Of a stretch of 64,000 bases of DNA, positions 17,872 to 26,207 are shown piece after piece (within the stretch, counting starts at the first letter, position 1; the number at the start of each line of letters is the position of its first letter). Source of the stretch: Deltaproteobacteria bacterium (lineage in GTDB: Bacteria; Myxococcota; Kuafuiibacteriia; Kuafuiibacteriales; Kuafuiibacteriaceae). The translations under genes and the position numbers were made by a program. The stretch covers positions 310,001-374,000 of the forward strand of contig JACKEN010000003.1 of NCBI GenBank assembly GCA_020632995.1. The letters are read 5' to 3'. Below the pieces are notes generated by a model. The model did no database searches, was not told the DNA's origin, and was given only the letters and a program-made list of their open reading frames with translations.

Positions 17872-19139
17872 CCCAGGATCACGTCGTTCAGGCTGCGCTC
17901 GACCACCACGATGTTGCCCTTCTTCTCGGGCAGCCGGGGCGGGGCCTTGGCTGGCGGGGCGCTCCCCTCGGCCTGCTTCTTCCGGAGCATCTCCCGCTGC
18001 AGGGCCACCTGGGCCCGCAGCTCACCCGCGTCGACCTCGAGCATGGTGTCGTTCGGGTTGGAGGACGCCGGCCGGAAGGGCGGCCGGAAGCTCAGGTCGA
18101 CCGGGGTGGGGGCCTCGGTGTGGCCCCCGGGCGGCGTCACCCGGGGCGGGGGGCGGATCGGGGGCGGGGGCTGGGCGGGCGGGTTGAGCGGGGTCTTCGC
18201 GCGCTCGGCCTGCCGCTTCGCGATGCTCTCCTTCAGCGCGCCGGGCAGATCCATGTCGATGATGGTGTCGCCGGCGGGCGGGAAGGCGGGGCGGCGCGGG
18301 ATGGCGCGGCCCGCTCCGGGGCGCGGCGCGGGGTTGGTCGGCGCGGCCCGAGGCACGGAGCTTCCGGCCGGCGGAGCAGCCTGAGGCGGCGGGGCGACGG
18401 GGCGGCCCGGGATCGGCGTGCCCATCGGGGTGGGCCGGGGCACCGGCGCGACGCGCTGGCTGTGGCGGGGCGAGCTGCGCGGGGGCACCGGGACGCCGGT
18501 CGCGGGGCTCATCTCGCCCGAGGGGCGGGGGCGGCTTGTGGTCCTCACCCCGCGATCCGCGGGGGGCGCCGCGGCGCCGGGCGGCTGGAGGTCATGGGTC
18601 GCGGCCTGGGCGAAGCGTTGGCCGGCCGCCAGCTGCTCCTCGGTCGGGCGCCACGGGGTCTGGCGCCGCATCTCCTCGTCGAGGACGAGCAGGAAGTCCG
18701 GGTTGCTCTCGGCGATCCCGGGGGACGAGAGCTCGACCTCGTCATCCACGAGGGCGGGGTGGGGCAGCTCCACGCCGACGTCCTCGAGGGTCGGGAGCTC
18801 GGTCGGGACGGTGCCGGCCGGGGCCGCGGCGGCGGTGGGGGCCTCGTCGGGCGCTGGGGCCAGGAGCGAGTCGATGCGGGGATCGTATTCCCCACTCACG
18901 AGCCGCTTCATCTGCCCCTTGTGCTGCTCCTGCATCCGCACCCGGATGCGCTCGGTGCGGACCTTGTCCTCCAGCGTCTCCGCCATGATGTCGGCGTAGG
19001 AGCCGCGCTCCACCGCGATGATGGTCCCCTCGATGAAGACCTGGGTGACGAGGCGTGCCTGTACCACGCCGTTGTCCTCGGTCTGGACGTGGAACACCCG
19101 GTCCCTGTAGCGAACGTTGTGGTTGAACCCCGGGAGCAT
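17850..19139 (-). CDS. Pro-rich protein of unknown function
   Basis: A 429-residue protein. The first 100 residues look folded (RYRDRVFHVQTEDNG, then VEAVERGSYADI-like and RVRMQEQHKGQMKRL segments). From about 195 to 380 it is a low-complexity Pro/Ala/Arg linker, and it ends in a charged helix and VVERSLNDVILGYLSDDE. I do not recognise a family, although N-terminal domains of this look are common in myxobacterial hypothetical proteins. There is no signal peptide. It may be a scaffold or regulatory adaptor; that is speculative. Confidence 0.75.
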   Translation of the reverse strand: MLPGFNHNVRYRDRVFHVQTEDNGVVQARLVTQVFIEGTIIAVERGSYADIMAETLEDKVRTERIRVRMQEQHKGQMKRLVSGEYDPRIDSLLAPAPDEAPTAAAAPAGTVPTELPTLEDVGVELPHPALVDDEVELSSPGIAESNPDFLLVLDEEMRRQTPWRPTEEQLAAGQRFAQAATHDLQPPGAAAPPADRGVRTTSRPRPSGEMSPATGVPVPPRSSPRHSQRVAPVPRPTPMGTPIPGRPVAPPPQAAPPAGSSVPRAAPTNPAPRPGAGRAIPRRPAFPPAGDTIIDMDLPGALKESIAKRQAERAKTPLNPPAQPPPPIRPPPRVTPPGGHTEAPTPVDLSFRPPFRPASSNPNDTMLEVDAGELRAQVALQREMLRKKQAEGSAPPAKAPPRLPEKKGNIVVVERSLNDVILGYLSDDE

Positions 19140-19235
19140 CGGACGGAAGCGCTCCCGGGTACGGTAGCCCGACTGTTTTCCGGTTGCCAGGGGCCTTGAG
19201 AGTTGCCAGCATCGGCCCTCGCTACGGGGGAAGCC

Positions 19236-19898
19236 ATGGGTGCCAACAGCCGCTCACGTCGCAGTCAGTTCCCGGGCACGGAAGCTCCCCCGGAGGACAG
19301 CATGGACCTTCCGGCCGAGCCTCTGCCGCCTGAGCCGGCCGAGCTCGAGGTCCCCCAGCGGGGTCTCAGCGCACCGGTGATGATCATCCCGGTCGGGAAG
19401 ATCGAGGACTCCATCTTGGAGCGGATCCGGCCGCACCTGGAAGAGGTGTACCGGCGCCCCACTACGTTACACAAGCCGCTCCCGGTACCCAAGTACGCCT
19501 ACAACCCCACTCGGGGGCAGTATCACTCCGCCGCGATCCTGAAGCGGGTGGAGGCGCTGTACGACGATGCCTGGGACTGTGCGATCGGGATCACCGATGT
19601 GGACCTCTTCGTCCCTGAGGTCCCGTTCATCTTCGGTGAAGCCGACCGGAGCACCCGGTCTGCCATCATCAGCCTGACCCGGCTCCGGCCCGAGGCCGGG
19701 CCGACCGACAACCGCTCCGAGCACCTGCTCAAGCGGCTGATCTCCGAGTCCATCCACCAGCTGGGGCTGATCCGGGGCCTGGCCCACTGCCCCAACAACC
19801 GCTGTGTGATGTTCTACGCCGCCACCAACCAGGAGATCGACAAGCGCGGCGCCACCATGTGCGCCAACTGCCGCAAGCGCTTGATGGACTTGTACTGA
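19236..19898 (+). CDS. Archaemetzincin-like protein with lost catalytic residues
   Basis: About 220 residues from ATG 19236; an in-frame ATG at 19203 is also possible. The C-terminal half matches archaemetzincins (putative zinc peptidases). The motif region reads SESIHQLGLIRGLAHCPNN where the family has HELGHTxGLxHC. The first His and third His are kept, but the catalytic Glu is Gln and the second zinc His is Leu. The four structural cysteines (HCPNNRC and CANC) remain. It is therefore likely inactive as a peptidase, or uses another chemistry. The N-terminal 60 residues are Pro/Glu-rich. It ends 20 bases before parB, so the two are probably co-transcribed. Confidence 0.82.
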   Translation: MGANSRSRRSQFPGTEAPPEDSMDLPAEPLPPEPAELEVPQRGLSAPVMIIPVGKIEDSILERIRPHLEEVYRRPTTLHKPLPVPKYAYNPTRGQYHSAAILKRVEALYDDAWDCAIGITDVDLFVPEVPFIFGEADRSTRSAIISLTRLRPEAGPTDNRSEHLLKRLISESIHQLGLIRGLAHCPNNRCVMFYAATNQEIDKRGATMCANCRKRLMDLY

Positions 19899-19918
19899 GG
19901 GACTAGCGTCCCCCGGGC

Positions 19919-20824
19919 ATGACGCCTCCCGCGCAAAAGCGCCAAGCCCTGGGCAAAGGCCTGGGCGCGCTGATCCCTCAGAAGAAGAACGGCGCCGGAT
20001 CCCTCACCGAGCCGACGGGCGAGAAGAAGCGCGGGGTCCTCAGCGTTCCCATCGAGGAGGTGCGGCCGAACCGGCAGCAGCCGCGCAAGACGTTCGACGA
20101 CGCGACCCTCCTCGAGCTGGCCGACTCCATCAAGGAGCACGGCCTGATGCAGCCGATCCTCGTGCGGCGTCAGGGCGCGGCGTTCGAGATCATCGCGGGC
20201 GAGCGGCGCTGGCGCGCCTGCCAGAAGGCGGGGCTCAAGGAGATCGACGTCATCGTCAAGGACCTCGCGGAGGCCGAGGTCTTCGAGTGGGCCCTCATCG
20301 AGAACATCCAGCGCGAGGACCTGAACCCGATCGAGGAGGCCGAGGCCTACAAGCGCCTCTTGGAGTCCTCGGGCGTCACCCAGGAGCAGCTGGCGGAGCG
20401 CGTATCGAAGGATCGCTCCACCATCGCCAACGCGCTCCGGCTCCTGAAGCTCCCGGACGAGGTGCGGCGCCAGGTCATCGCGGGCGCGATCTCCATGGGC
20501 CACGCCCGCGCCCTGTTGGCCCTCGAGTCCCCCGAGGACATGGTCAAGATGGCCCGCGAGGTGGTGAAGAAGGGCCTCTCGGTGCGCGAGGTCGAGCGCC
20601 TGGTGCGGGCGGCCAAGAAGGCGGCCGAGGATCCCAAGCCCGAAGATGATCCCTTCGCCCACATCCCTGGAGGGCGCCCGGCGGTGAAGCGGGTGACCGA
20701 CGACCTGATCCGCTCGCTGGGGACCAAGGTGCGCATCGTCCCCTCGGGGTCCAAGGGCAAGATCGAGATCGACTTCGCCTCCCCCGACGAGCTGGACCGC
20801 CTGATCTCCCACCTCAGACACTGA
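19919..20824 (+). CDS. parB: ParB chromosome-partitioning protein
   Basis: A 301-residue CTP-dependent DNA clamp. It starts KRQALGKGLGALIP, the usual N-terminal ParA-contact patch. The CTP/ParB-N motifs are GERRWRACQKAG and ENIQREDLNPIEEAEAY. The parS-binding helix-turn-helix is TQEQLAERVSKDRSTIANALRLL, and the C-terminal dimer domain ends the protein. Its usual upstream partner parA is absent here; the archaemetzincin-like gene sits in that place. A bactofilin gene follows, recalling the M. xanthus link between bactofilins and ParAB. No parS site was spotted. Confidence 0.96.
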   Translation: MTPPAQKRQALGKGLGALIPQKKNGAGSLTEPTGEKKRGVLSVPIEEVRPNRQQPRKTFDDATLLELADSIKEHGLMQPILVRRQGAAFEIIAGERRWRACQKAGLKEIDVIVKDLAEAEVFEWALIENIQREDLNPIEEAEAYKRLLESSGVTQEQLAERVSKDRSTIANALRLLKLPDEVRRQVIAGAISMGHARALLALESPEDMVKMAREVVKKGLSVREVERLVRAAKKAAEDPKPEDDPFAHIPGGRPAVKRVTDDLIRSLGTKVRIVPSGSKGKIEIDFASPDELDRLISHLRH

Positions 20825-20864
20825 GGGGTGCTCCGGGGGCTCGACTTGAGCGCCAACCCGGGCG

Positions 20865-21323
20865 ATGGTCCCGCCCATGGCGATGCTCGGTGGTAAGCGT
20901 GATGAGCCCGCGAACGTCACGCGTCTGAAGGCCCAGGAGTTCCACACCGTCCTCGCTCGAGAAGCGCGCTTCTCGGGCAAGCTGACTTTCGAAGGCGTCG
21001 TCCGCATCGACGGCAAGTTCGATGGCGAGGTGTTCACCGACGACCTGCTGGTCATCGGATCGGGGGCCGAGGTGAAGGCCAACCTGAACGTCGGCAGCGC
21101 CGAGATCAGCGGCACGGTCGAGGGCGAGATCCGCGCCTCGACCTCGGTGGAGCTGAAGGCGCCGGCCCGGGTGAAGGGCACCATCATCACCCCCGCCCTG
21201 GTGGTCGAGCGTGGCGTCACCTTCGACGGCCACTGCCAGATGAGCACCGTGGCCGGCTCCGAGAAGGCGTCGGCGCGCCCCGCCTCCGTCCCTCCCCCTG
21301 TCCCGGACAAGAGCGGCACCTGA
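20865..21323 (+). CDS. Bactofilin cytoskeletal protein
   Basis: About 148-153 residues depending on start (ATG 20865, or 20877/20883 downstream). The core (about 35-125) is the bactofilin beta-helix, with repeats of the type GKLTFEGVVRIDGKFDGEV, LLVIGSGAEVKANL and AEISGTVEGEI. Flexible ends include a C-terminal Pro/Ser tail. Bactofilins polymerise without nucleotide and in myxobacteria position ParAB. Adjacency to parB, 40 bases downstream, supports a role in chromosome or cell-shape organisation. Confidence 0.93.
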   Translation: MVPPMAMLGGKRDEPANVTRLKAQEFHTVLAREARFSGKLTFEGVVRIDGKFDGEVFTDDLLVIGSGAEVKANLNVGSAEISGTVEGEIRASTSVELKAPARVKGTIITPALVVERGVTFDGHCQMSTVAGSEKASARPASVPPPVPDKSGT

Positions 21324-21430
21324 GGCGTACGCCCCTCACGTCGGGGCGCGATCGAGGCGTGCACTCCTCACCTCCGAGGTGAATTCTCCCGGTCTACTCG
21401 TGTGGTCCGGGCCTTGCGGCGCCCTCGGGC

Positions 21431-23512
21431 ATGGTGCGTTCACGCCTTTTCGCCGCCGTCCTCCTGGTCGGGCTCTGGGCCGTCGGCCCGGCCTGTTCGG
21501 GCGGATCTCCCCAGGGCCCCGCCCAGGTCGACAACGACGACGACAAGCTCCCGGATGACACCGAGGATCGGAACGGGAACGGCCAGGTCGACCCGGGCGA
21601 GACCGATCCGAACAGCAACGACACCGACGGGGACGGGATCCCGGACGGGGAAGAGGTCTCCACCCTGGCCTGCGACCCGAGCAATGACCGCCCCTTCGCG
21701 GTGCTCGACGTGCCGGGGGCCGACGCCGAGGTGCTGGTCGACGCCCAGGTCTCGGTCCGCGGGCTGGTGCGCACCAACGACGACCGCAACCCCGGCGCGG
21801 TGTTCCACGACCCCGGCCTCGACGTCGCGGCGGCGATCCTCGGCAAGGGCGCGCAGGGCGGGAGCCTCTCGAACCAGCGGGCCCAGCTCATGGACGGCTT
21901 CGCCGCGCTGGGCAACCCGGGCAGCCCGCGGGTCCGCACCTTCGTGACCACCCAGGGCTTCCCGGCCGAGCAGGCGCGCTTCCCGTTCCGGGCCGACCAG
22001 GCGATGAACGGGCCGGCGCTCGTGAACGCGCTCTCGTCGGCCGCGCTGGGCGGGGTGGCGCTGCAAGACACCTTGCCCGAGGTGGGCGCCGAGTCCCGCG
22101 ACTTCACCTTGAGCATGCTCACCATCCAGCGCAGCGCGAACACCGTGGTGTTCCTGTTCGCCGCGACGCCGGGGGCCGAGATCTCGGACGCCGCGCGCAT
22201 CCGGCAGGAGGAGCTCACCGACGGCACCAACGTCGCCCGCCGCGGCTCCTTCACCCGGCACGTCTGTGATCCCTTCGTGGCCGAGGCCAAGGCCTACGCC
22301 GACATCCTGTGGGTGGTCGACGACTCCGGCTCCATGGCCGACGACCAGATGGCGGTGCGCGCGGCGGCCGGCGCGATGGCCGAGGTGCTCGAGGCGGCGC
22401 AAGTCGACTTTCGCCTCGCGGTGGCCCGGATGTACGCGAACCGCCCGGAGAACGACCAGCGGCGCGGCCGCCTCGAGGGCGACGGCTTCACCTCTGACCT
22501 GAACAAGTTCCAGGAGGACATCCTGGTGGGGGCGGACGGCGGTTGGGAGCCTGGCTTGCAGACCGGGCTCGACGCGCTGAACAGGGCCCTCCCCGCCACC
22601 GCGCCGGGCGCGGCGGCCGACCCGCAGCGCCTCCGGGGCGACGCGGCGACCATCGTCATCCACCTCTCGGACGAGCGCGACCAGCACGTGGAGTGCGCGG
22701 CGTGCGGTGGCTGCGAAGCGGCCGAGGGTGAGGCGAGGAGCTGCACGCGGCCCCAGGGGCAGGTGGTCACCGACGAGTTCATCGGCCAGTACCAGGCGAT
22801 GGGGGCGGTGACCTTCGCGATCGTGGGGGACCTCCCCGACGGCTGCAGCCAGGGTGTGGGGCGTGACGACTTCGAGCCCGGCCAGGGCTACGTCGAGGTG
22901 GCGGCGGCCACCGGCGGGCAGTTCGGCTCGCTGTGCGGCGACATGCGCCAGAACCTCCAGGACGTGGCCCGAGTCGCCACCGGCGTGTCGTCCACCTACG
23001 CGCTATCGGCCAAGCCCGCGTCCGCCACGTTGCGCGTCGCGATCGGACTCCCCGGGCACGGCCGCGTGGTGCCGCGGAGCGGGGTGAACGGCTTCGACTA
23101 CGACCCGGTGCAGAACACCATCGTCTTCTTCGGCGACGCCCGCCCGGCCGAGGGCGAGGAGGTCGTGGTGGCCTACCGGCGCTGGGACTGGGCCAACAAC
23201 CCCGACACTCCCAACGACCCGTGCGATGACTGCGTGGAGGGGAGCTGGTGCAACCCGGAGGCGGACCGCGCCATGTGCGAGGAGCCGTGCGGCGAGGTGC
23301 TGTGCGAGGGCGAGCTGGTGTGCCTGCCCGACACCGCGCGGTGCGGTGAGGAGAGCGAGCTGCCGACCGAGACGCCGTGTGGGGAGTGCGATCCGGGGCT
23401 GGTGTGCAACCCAGGGACGCTGGAGTGCGTGGTGCCGTGTGAGGAGACGGGTTGTGAGGCGGGGGAGCTGTGCAACAGCTCTACGCACTTGTGCCAGCCG
23501 TTCTCGCCTTGA
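21431..23512 (+). CDS. Secreted lipoprotein with Ca-binding repeats, von Willebrand A domain and Cys-rich tail
   Basis: A 693-residue exported protein with a signal peptide ending near the Cys in VGPACSGG (a weak lipobox). Residues 37-80 carry thrombospondin-3-like calcium repeats (DRNGNGQVDPGETDPNSNDTDGDG). A vWA domain starts at about 290 with the MIDAS motif DDSGSM. The last 100 residues are Cys-rich (CNPE, CEEPCGEVLCEGELVC, CNSSTHLCQ). Adhesion or surface sensing is plausible, but no ligand can be named. Fragments of this gene recur at 40259-40733, 45082-45735 and 62858-62916, and homology to the second runs on past its stop. Confidence 0.85.
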   Translation: MVRSRLFAAVLLVGLWAVGPACSGGSPQGPAQVDNDDDKLPDDTEDRNGNGQVDPGETDPNSNDTDGDGIPDGEEVSTLACDPSNDRPFAVLDVPGADAEVLVDAQVSVRGLVRTNDDRNPGAVFHDPGLDVAAAILGKGAQGGSLSNQRAQLMDGFAALGNPGSPRVRTFVTTQGFPAEQARFPFRADQAMNGPALVNALSSAALGGVALQDTLPEVGAESRDFTLSMLTIQRSANTVVFLFAATPGAEISDAARIRQEELTDGTNVARRGSFTRHVCDPFVAEAKAYADILWVVDDSGSMADDQMAVRAAAGAMAEVLEAAQVDFRLAVARMYANRPENDQRRGRLEGDGFTSDLNKFQEDILVGADGGWEPGLQTGLDALNRALPATAPGAAADPQRLRGDAATIVIHLSDERDQHVECAACGGCEAAEGEARSCTRPQGQVVTDEFIGQYQAMGAVTFAIVGDLPDGCSQGVGRDDFEPGQGYVEVAAATGGQFGSLCGDMRQNLQDVARVATGVSSTYALSAKPASATLRVAIGLPGHGRVVPRSGVNGFDYDPVQNTIVFFGDARPAEGEEVVVAYRRWDWANNPDTPNDPCDDCVEGSWCNPEADRAMCEEPCGEVLCEGELVCLPDTARCGEESELPTETPCGECDPGLVCNPGTLECVVPCEETGCEAGELCNSSTHLCQPFSP

Positions 23513-23786
23513 GGTGGGTGGCAGCCCCTTCATCGAGGTCGAGATGCCCGAAGGGCTGATGCCTCATTGCGCTCATCTTCGTGTGCGATGCACCAACCGT
23601 CTTCCTGAATAGCTTGGAGGCACGCCCTGCAAGTGCTGGGCTGGTGGGGGTGGCCGCGGGCCTGGCCGCGTGGGCCCTGTCCCGGCGCGGCGGGGTTAGG
23701 AGCGCAACCTGACCTGCGCTTCGCGCCTCCGGTCGCTTGGCTGTGGGGCTACGGACCAAAGGGTCGATTTCGTCACCTACCTCTGG

Positions 23787-24367
23787 TGCGGCGACCTGAG
23801 CCGCGGTTTCCTCCGGACGCGATGCGCGGACTGCGCCCTCGAGCGCCTCGTGCCGTTCAGCTGCAAGGCGAGGGCAGTTTGCCCGTCCTGCAGCGCGAAG
23901 CGCAGCGCGGCTCGGACCGCCCACCTCGTCGACGCCGTGCTGCCTGATGTGTCGATCCGGCAGTGGGTGCAGACGCTGCCGTTCGCGATCCGCGGCGCGT
24001 ACTCGCTGAACCCGACGCTCTACGGGCCGGTGAATCGGATACTCGTCGAGGAGATCGCGCGCCACCATGGCCGCCCTCGCCACCAACGCCTGAAGAGGTC
24101 CTCGTGGTCTCGAGCCGGGTGGCAGAGCGCGTGGCCGCGTACGTCATCCGAGAGGGCGTCATCGACGCCGAGGGCCGTGAGCGCCTAGCTCGCTACGTAA
24201 GTCGCCCGCCGTTCGCGGAGAGGCAGGCGCGGCTGTGCAGGGACGGTCGTGTCGCCTTCCGACTCGGCCACCCGAAGCCCACCGGCAAGACCCACCTGTT
24301 TCTCGACCCGTTGACCTTCCTGCGCCGCGTGACCTCACAGATCCCGCCCCTCGGCATGAACCTGGTC
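23787..24367 (+). pseudogene. IS91-family transposase remnant, 5' portion
   Basis: The zinc-binding N-terminus of an IS91-type rolling-circle transposase is readable from 23787 (CGDLSRGFLRTRCADC, then SCKARAVCPSCSAKR and LPDVSIRQWVQTLPF). The catalytic centre is missing. After a frame change at about 24105 the C-terminal part continues (ERLARYVSRPPFAERQ, TGKTHLFLDPLTFLRRV, IPPLGMNLV). An IS3 element interrupts it at 24367, and the frame resumes at 25633. Confidence 0.85.
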
Positions 24368-24385
24368 TGAGCTTCCCCCTGTTTC

Positions 24386-24724
24386 GTGGACACCCAAGAT
24401 GAGGGGATAAGACCCCTGAGGGCGAACATGGGACGACGAAAGCGACGGACCTTCACGGACGAGTTCAAGGCTGAGGCGGTGGCGCAGGTGCTGGATCGGG
24501 GGCTCTCGGTCCCGCAGGTGGCGACGGACCTCGACCTGACCGAGACAGCGCTGCGCTCCTGGGTGAAGCGGGCAGAGGCGTCGAGGACTCGCGTGGCGAC
24601 CGGTGGCCTGACCGACGCCGAGCGCGATGAACTGCTGCGGCTCCGCAAGGAGGTGAAGCGGTTGCGGGAGGACCGCGAGATCCTAAAAAAAGCGGCCACG
24701 TTCTTCGCGAAGGAGAAGCCGTGA
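24386..24724 (+). CDS. IS3-family transposase OrfA (copy 1)
   Basis: A 112-residue helix-turn-helix protein (HTH_Tnp_1/IS3 OrfA): KRRTFTDEFKAEAVAQVLDR, then VPQVATDLDLTETALRSWVK and a C-terminal leucine-zipper-like helix (LLRLRKEVKRLREDREILKKA). It ends with an A-rich stretch (CCTAAAAAAAGCGG) near 24692, a likely -1 frameshift site giving an OrfAB fusion transposase, as in other IS3 elements. Confidence 0.92.
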   Translation: MDTQDEGIRPLRANMGRRKRRTFTDEFKAEAVAQVLDRGLSVPQVATDLDLTETALRSWVKRAEASRTRVATGGLTDAERDELLRLRKEVKRLREDREILKKAATFFAKEKP

Positions 24725-25602
24725 AGTTCGCCTTCATCGTGGAGCATGCGGTCCTGTACGGCGTCGCGCGTCTTTGCCTGCTTCTGGGCGTGTCGCGGAG
24801 CGGGTTCTATGCGTGGGTGGAGCGTGAACCATCGGCACGGGCGCGAGAGGACGGCCGCCTCCTGGTGCTCATCCGGAGCATCTTCAACCGCTCGAGGGGC
24901 ACGTACGGCGCCCCGCGGGTGCACGCGGAACTGGTGGAGATGGGCGAAGCGGTCAGCCAGAAACGGGTCGCGCGCCTCATGGCCGAGGATGGCCTGGAGG
25001 GGCGCTCTCCGCGACGGCGCGGGCGTTCGACGACGAAGGCGCGACCAGGCGTCGAGGGGGAGAACGTTCTCGACCGGCAGTTCGAGGTGGACGCTCCGAA
25101 CCGCGTCTGGGTTGCGGACACGACCTACCTCACAACCGAGGATGGCCCAGCCTTCCTCGTGGCCATCCTGGACCTCTTCAGCCGCCGCGTGGTGGGCTGG
25201 ACGGTCGGCGCGAAGCTCGACACCGAGCTGGCGAGAGAAGCGCTCAGACGGGCCCTGGCGCTTCGCCAGCCCTCGGCCGGCCTGCTGTTCCACTCGGACC
25301 GCGGCGGGGAGTTCACGAGCACCGCGTTCACCGCCGACCTCGAGCGCGCGAACGCTCGACGGAGCCTGAGCCGACCCGGGGAGTGCCACGACAACGCACC
25401 GGCCGAGAGCTTCTTCGGCACGCTCAAGGACGAGCTCGACATCAATCACGGCCGCATCTTCGCCTCGCCTGAAGACGCCAGGTCGGTCATCGGCGAGTAC
25501 ATCGAGCGGTTCTACAATCGCCAGAGGAGGCATTCCAACAACCAGTACCTCAGCCCGGTTGACTTCGAGGCTGAGGCAAGGCAGCTTGCCCAAGCGGCAT
25601 AA
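24721..25602 (+). CDS. IS3-family transposase OrfB, DDE integrase core (copy 1)
   Basis: A 293-residue catalytic subunit with an rve domain. The DDE residues are the Asp in VWVADTTYL, the Asp in LLFHSDRGGEF and the Glu in APAESFFGTLKDE. An HTH_21-type N-terminus (IFNRSRGTYGAPRVHAEL) precedes it. It overlaps orfA by 4 bases (GTGA-type junction) and looks intact. Confidence 0.95.
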   Translation: MKFAFIVEHAVLYGVARLCLLLGVSRSGFYAWVEREPSARAREDGRLLVLIRSIFNRSRGTYGAPRVHAELVEMGEAVSQKRVARLMAEDGLEGRSPRRRGRSTTKARPGVEGENVLDRQFEVDAPNRVWVADTTYLTTEDGPAFLVAILDLFSRRVVGWTVGAKLDTELAREALRRALALRQPSAGLLFHSDRGGEFTSTAFTADLERANARRSLSRPGECHDNAPAESFFGTLKDELDINHGRIFASPEDARSVIGEYIERFYNRQRRHSNNQYLSPVDFEAEARQLAQAA

Positions 25603-25632
25603 CAACGTGTCCACGGAATCGGGGCAACCTCA

Positions 25633-25934
25633 GTCCGCCACCACGGGATCTTGGCTCCAGCCGCGAAGCGCCGCCCTGAGGTGGTCCACCCCGCCCCGCC
25701 GCCGCGCTCCCCGTCGGCGGAAGGTGCCGGACCAAGGCACCTCCCCAACCACTCCTGGGCCAGATGCGTATCCTCGCCGCGATCGAAGATCCCGACGTCA
25801 TCCACCGCATCCTCACCCACCTCCGGATCGACGCGACCCCGGTCGAGCCCGCCCCGCCCGCGCCGGAGACCTCTTCAGCCCGAGCTATGCAGGCACCGGC
25901 TAAGCTAAAGGCACAGCGTGTCCGACTCCGGTAG
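25633..25934 (+). pseudogene. IS91-family transposase remnant, 3' portion
   Basis: Continuation of the gene interrupted at 24367. After the duplicated GTC the frame reads VRHHGILAPAAKRRPEVV. After another frameshift come the typical C-terminal motif MRILAAIEDPDVIHRILTHL and a stop at 25932. The last 75 bases recur inverted at about 42088-42160, so other IS91 ends survive in the window. Confidence 0.82.
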
Positions 25935-25943
25935 CCTTTGCTT

Positions 25944-26136
25944 CTCCGAAGCAGACGGTGTGGTGCGAGCAGACGGAGGGAAGTACCATCCCTTGCGTCA
26001 GATCGAGCGCTTGTTTGACCCTACACGGCAGGCCCGGCCTTGAGGTAGGTCAGTCTCCTATATGTAGGCCATGTAGTCTTGAGTTCCAGCAGACTATGAT
26101 CGGTGTCACGAGATGTTATGTTTCCTATGCCCTTGG
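25944..26136 (-). repeat. Dispersed repeat R1, near-full copy
   Basis: On the minus strand it starts GGGCATAGGAAACATAACAT, passes through a GGCCTAC..CTACCT segment and CTGCCGTGTAGGGTCAAACA, and ends with CACACCGTCTGCTTCGGAG. The first part matches 45737-45845, and the second part matches 44851-44937 across about 75 bases. It ends right before the STAND operon. Confidence 0.75.
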
Positions 26137-26207
26137 ATGCGGAGGCGCTCGTCTCGCTCTACAAGGCGATCCGACCCGCAGAGAAGGGAGAGCGCGGCGA
26201 TGTCTGA
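26127..26207 (+). CDS. Small ORF overlapping the STAND gene start (26 residues)
   Basis: ATG at 26127 encodes MPLDAEALVSLYKAIRPAEK plus six residues, stopping at TGA 26207. It overlaps the STAND start (GATGTCTGA). The overlap suits translational coupling, or it could be the 3' remnant of a lost operon gene. No homology is recognised and its beginning lies in the R1 repeat, so it may be chance. Confidence 0.3.
   Translation: MPLDAEALVSLYKAIRPAEKGERGDV

Larger units (their letters stand above)
24368..25632 (+). mobile_element. IS3-family insertion sequence, copy 1 (1265 bp)
   Basis: A complete element with imperfect terminal inverted repeats: left TGAGCTTCCCCCTGTTTCGT, right (reverse) TGAGGTTGCCCCGATTCCGT, both continuing GGACAC. 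It is flanked by a 3-bp target duplication GTC. The element carries orfA and orfB overlapping by 4 bases. It is the same length as copy 2 at 31572-32836, appears identical to it and lies in the same orientation. It has split an IS91-type transposase gene. Confidence 0.96.

Noticed and set aside
19919..21323. parS centromere site near parB
   Set aside because: No match to a GTTCCACGTGGAAC-like palindrome was found by eye in this part.
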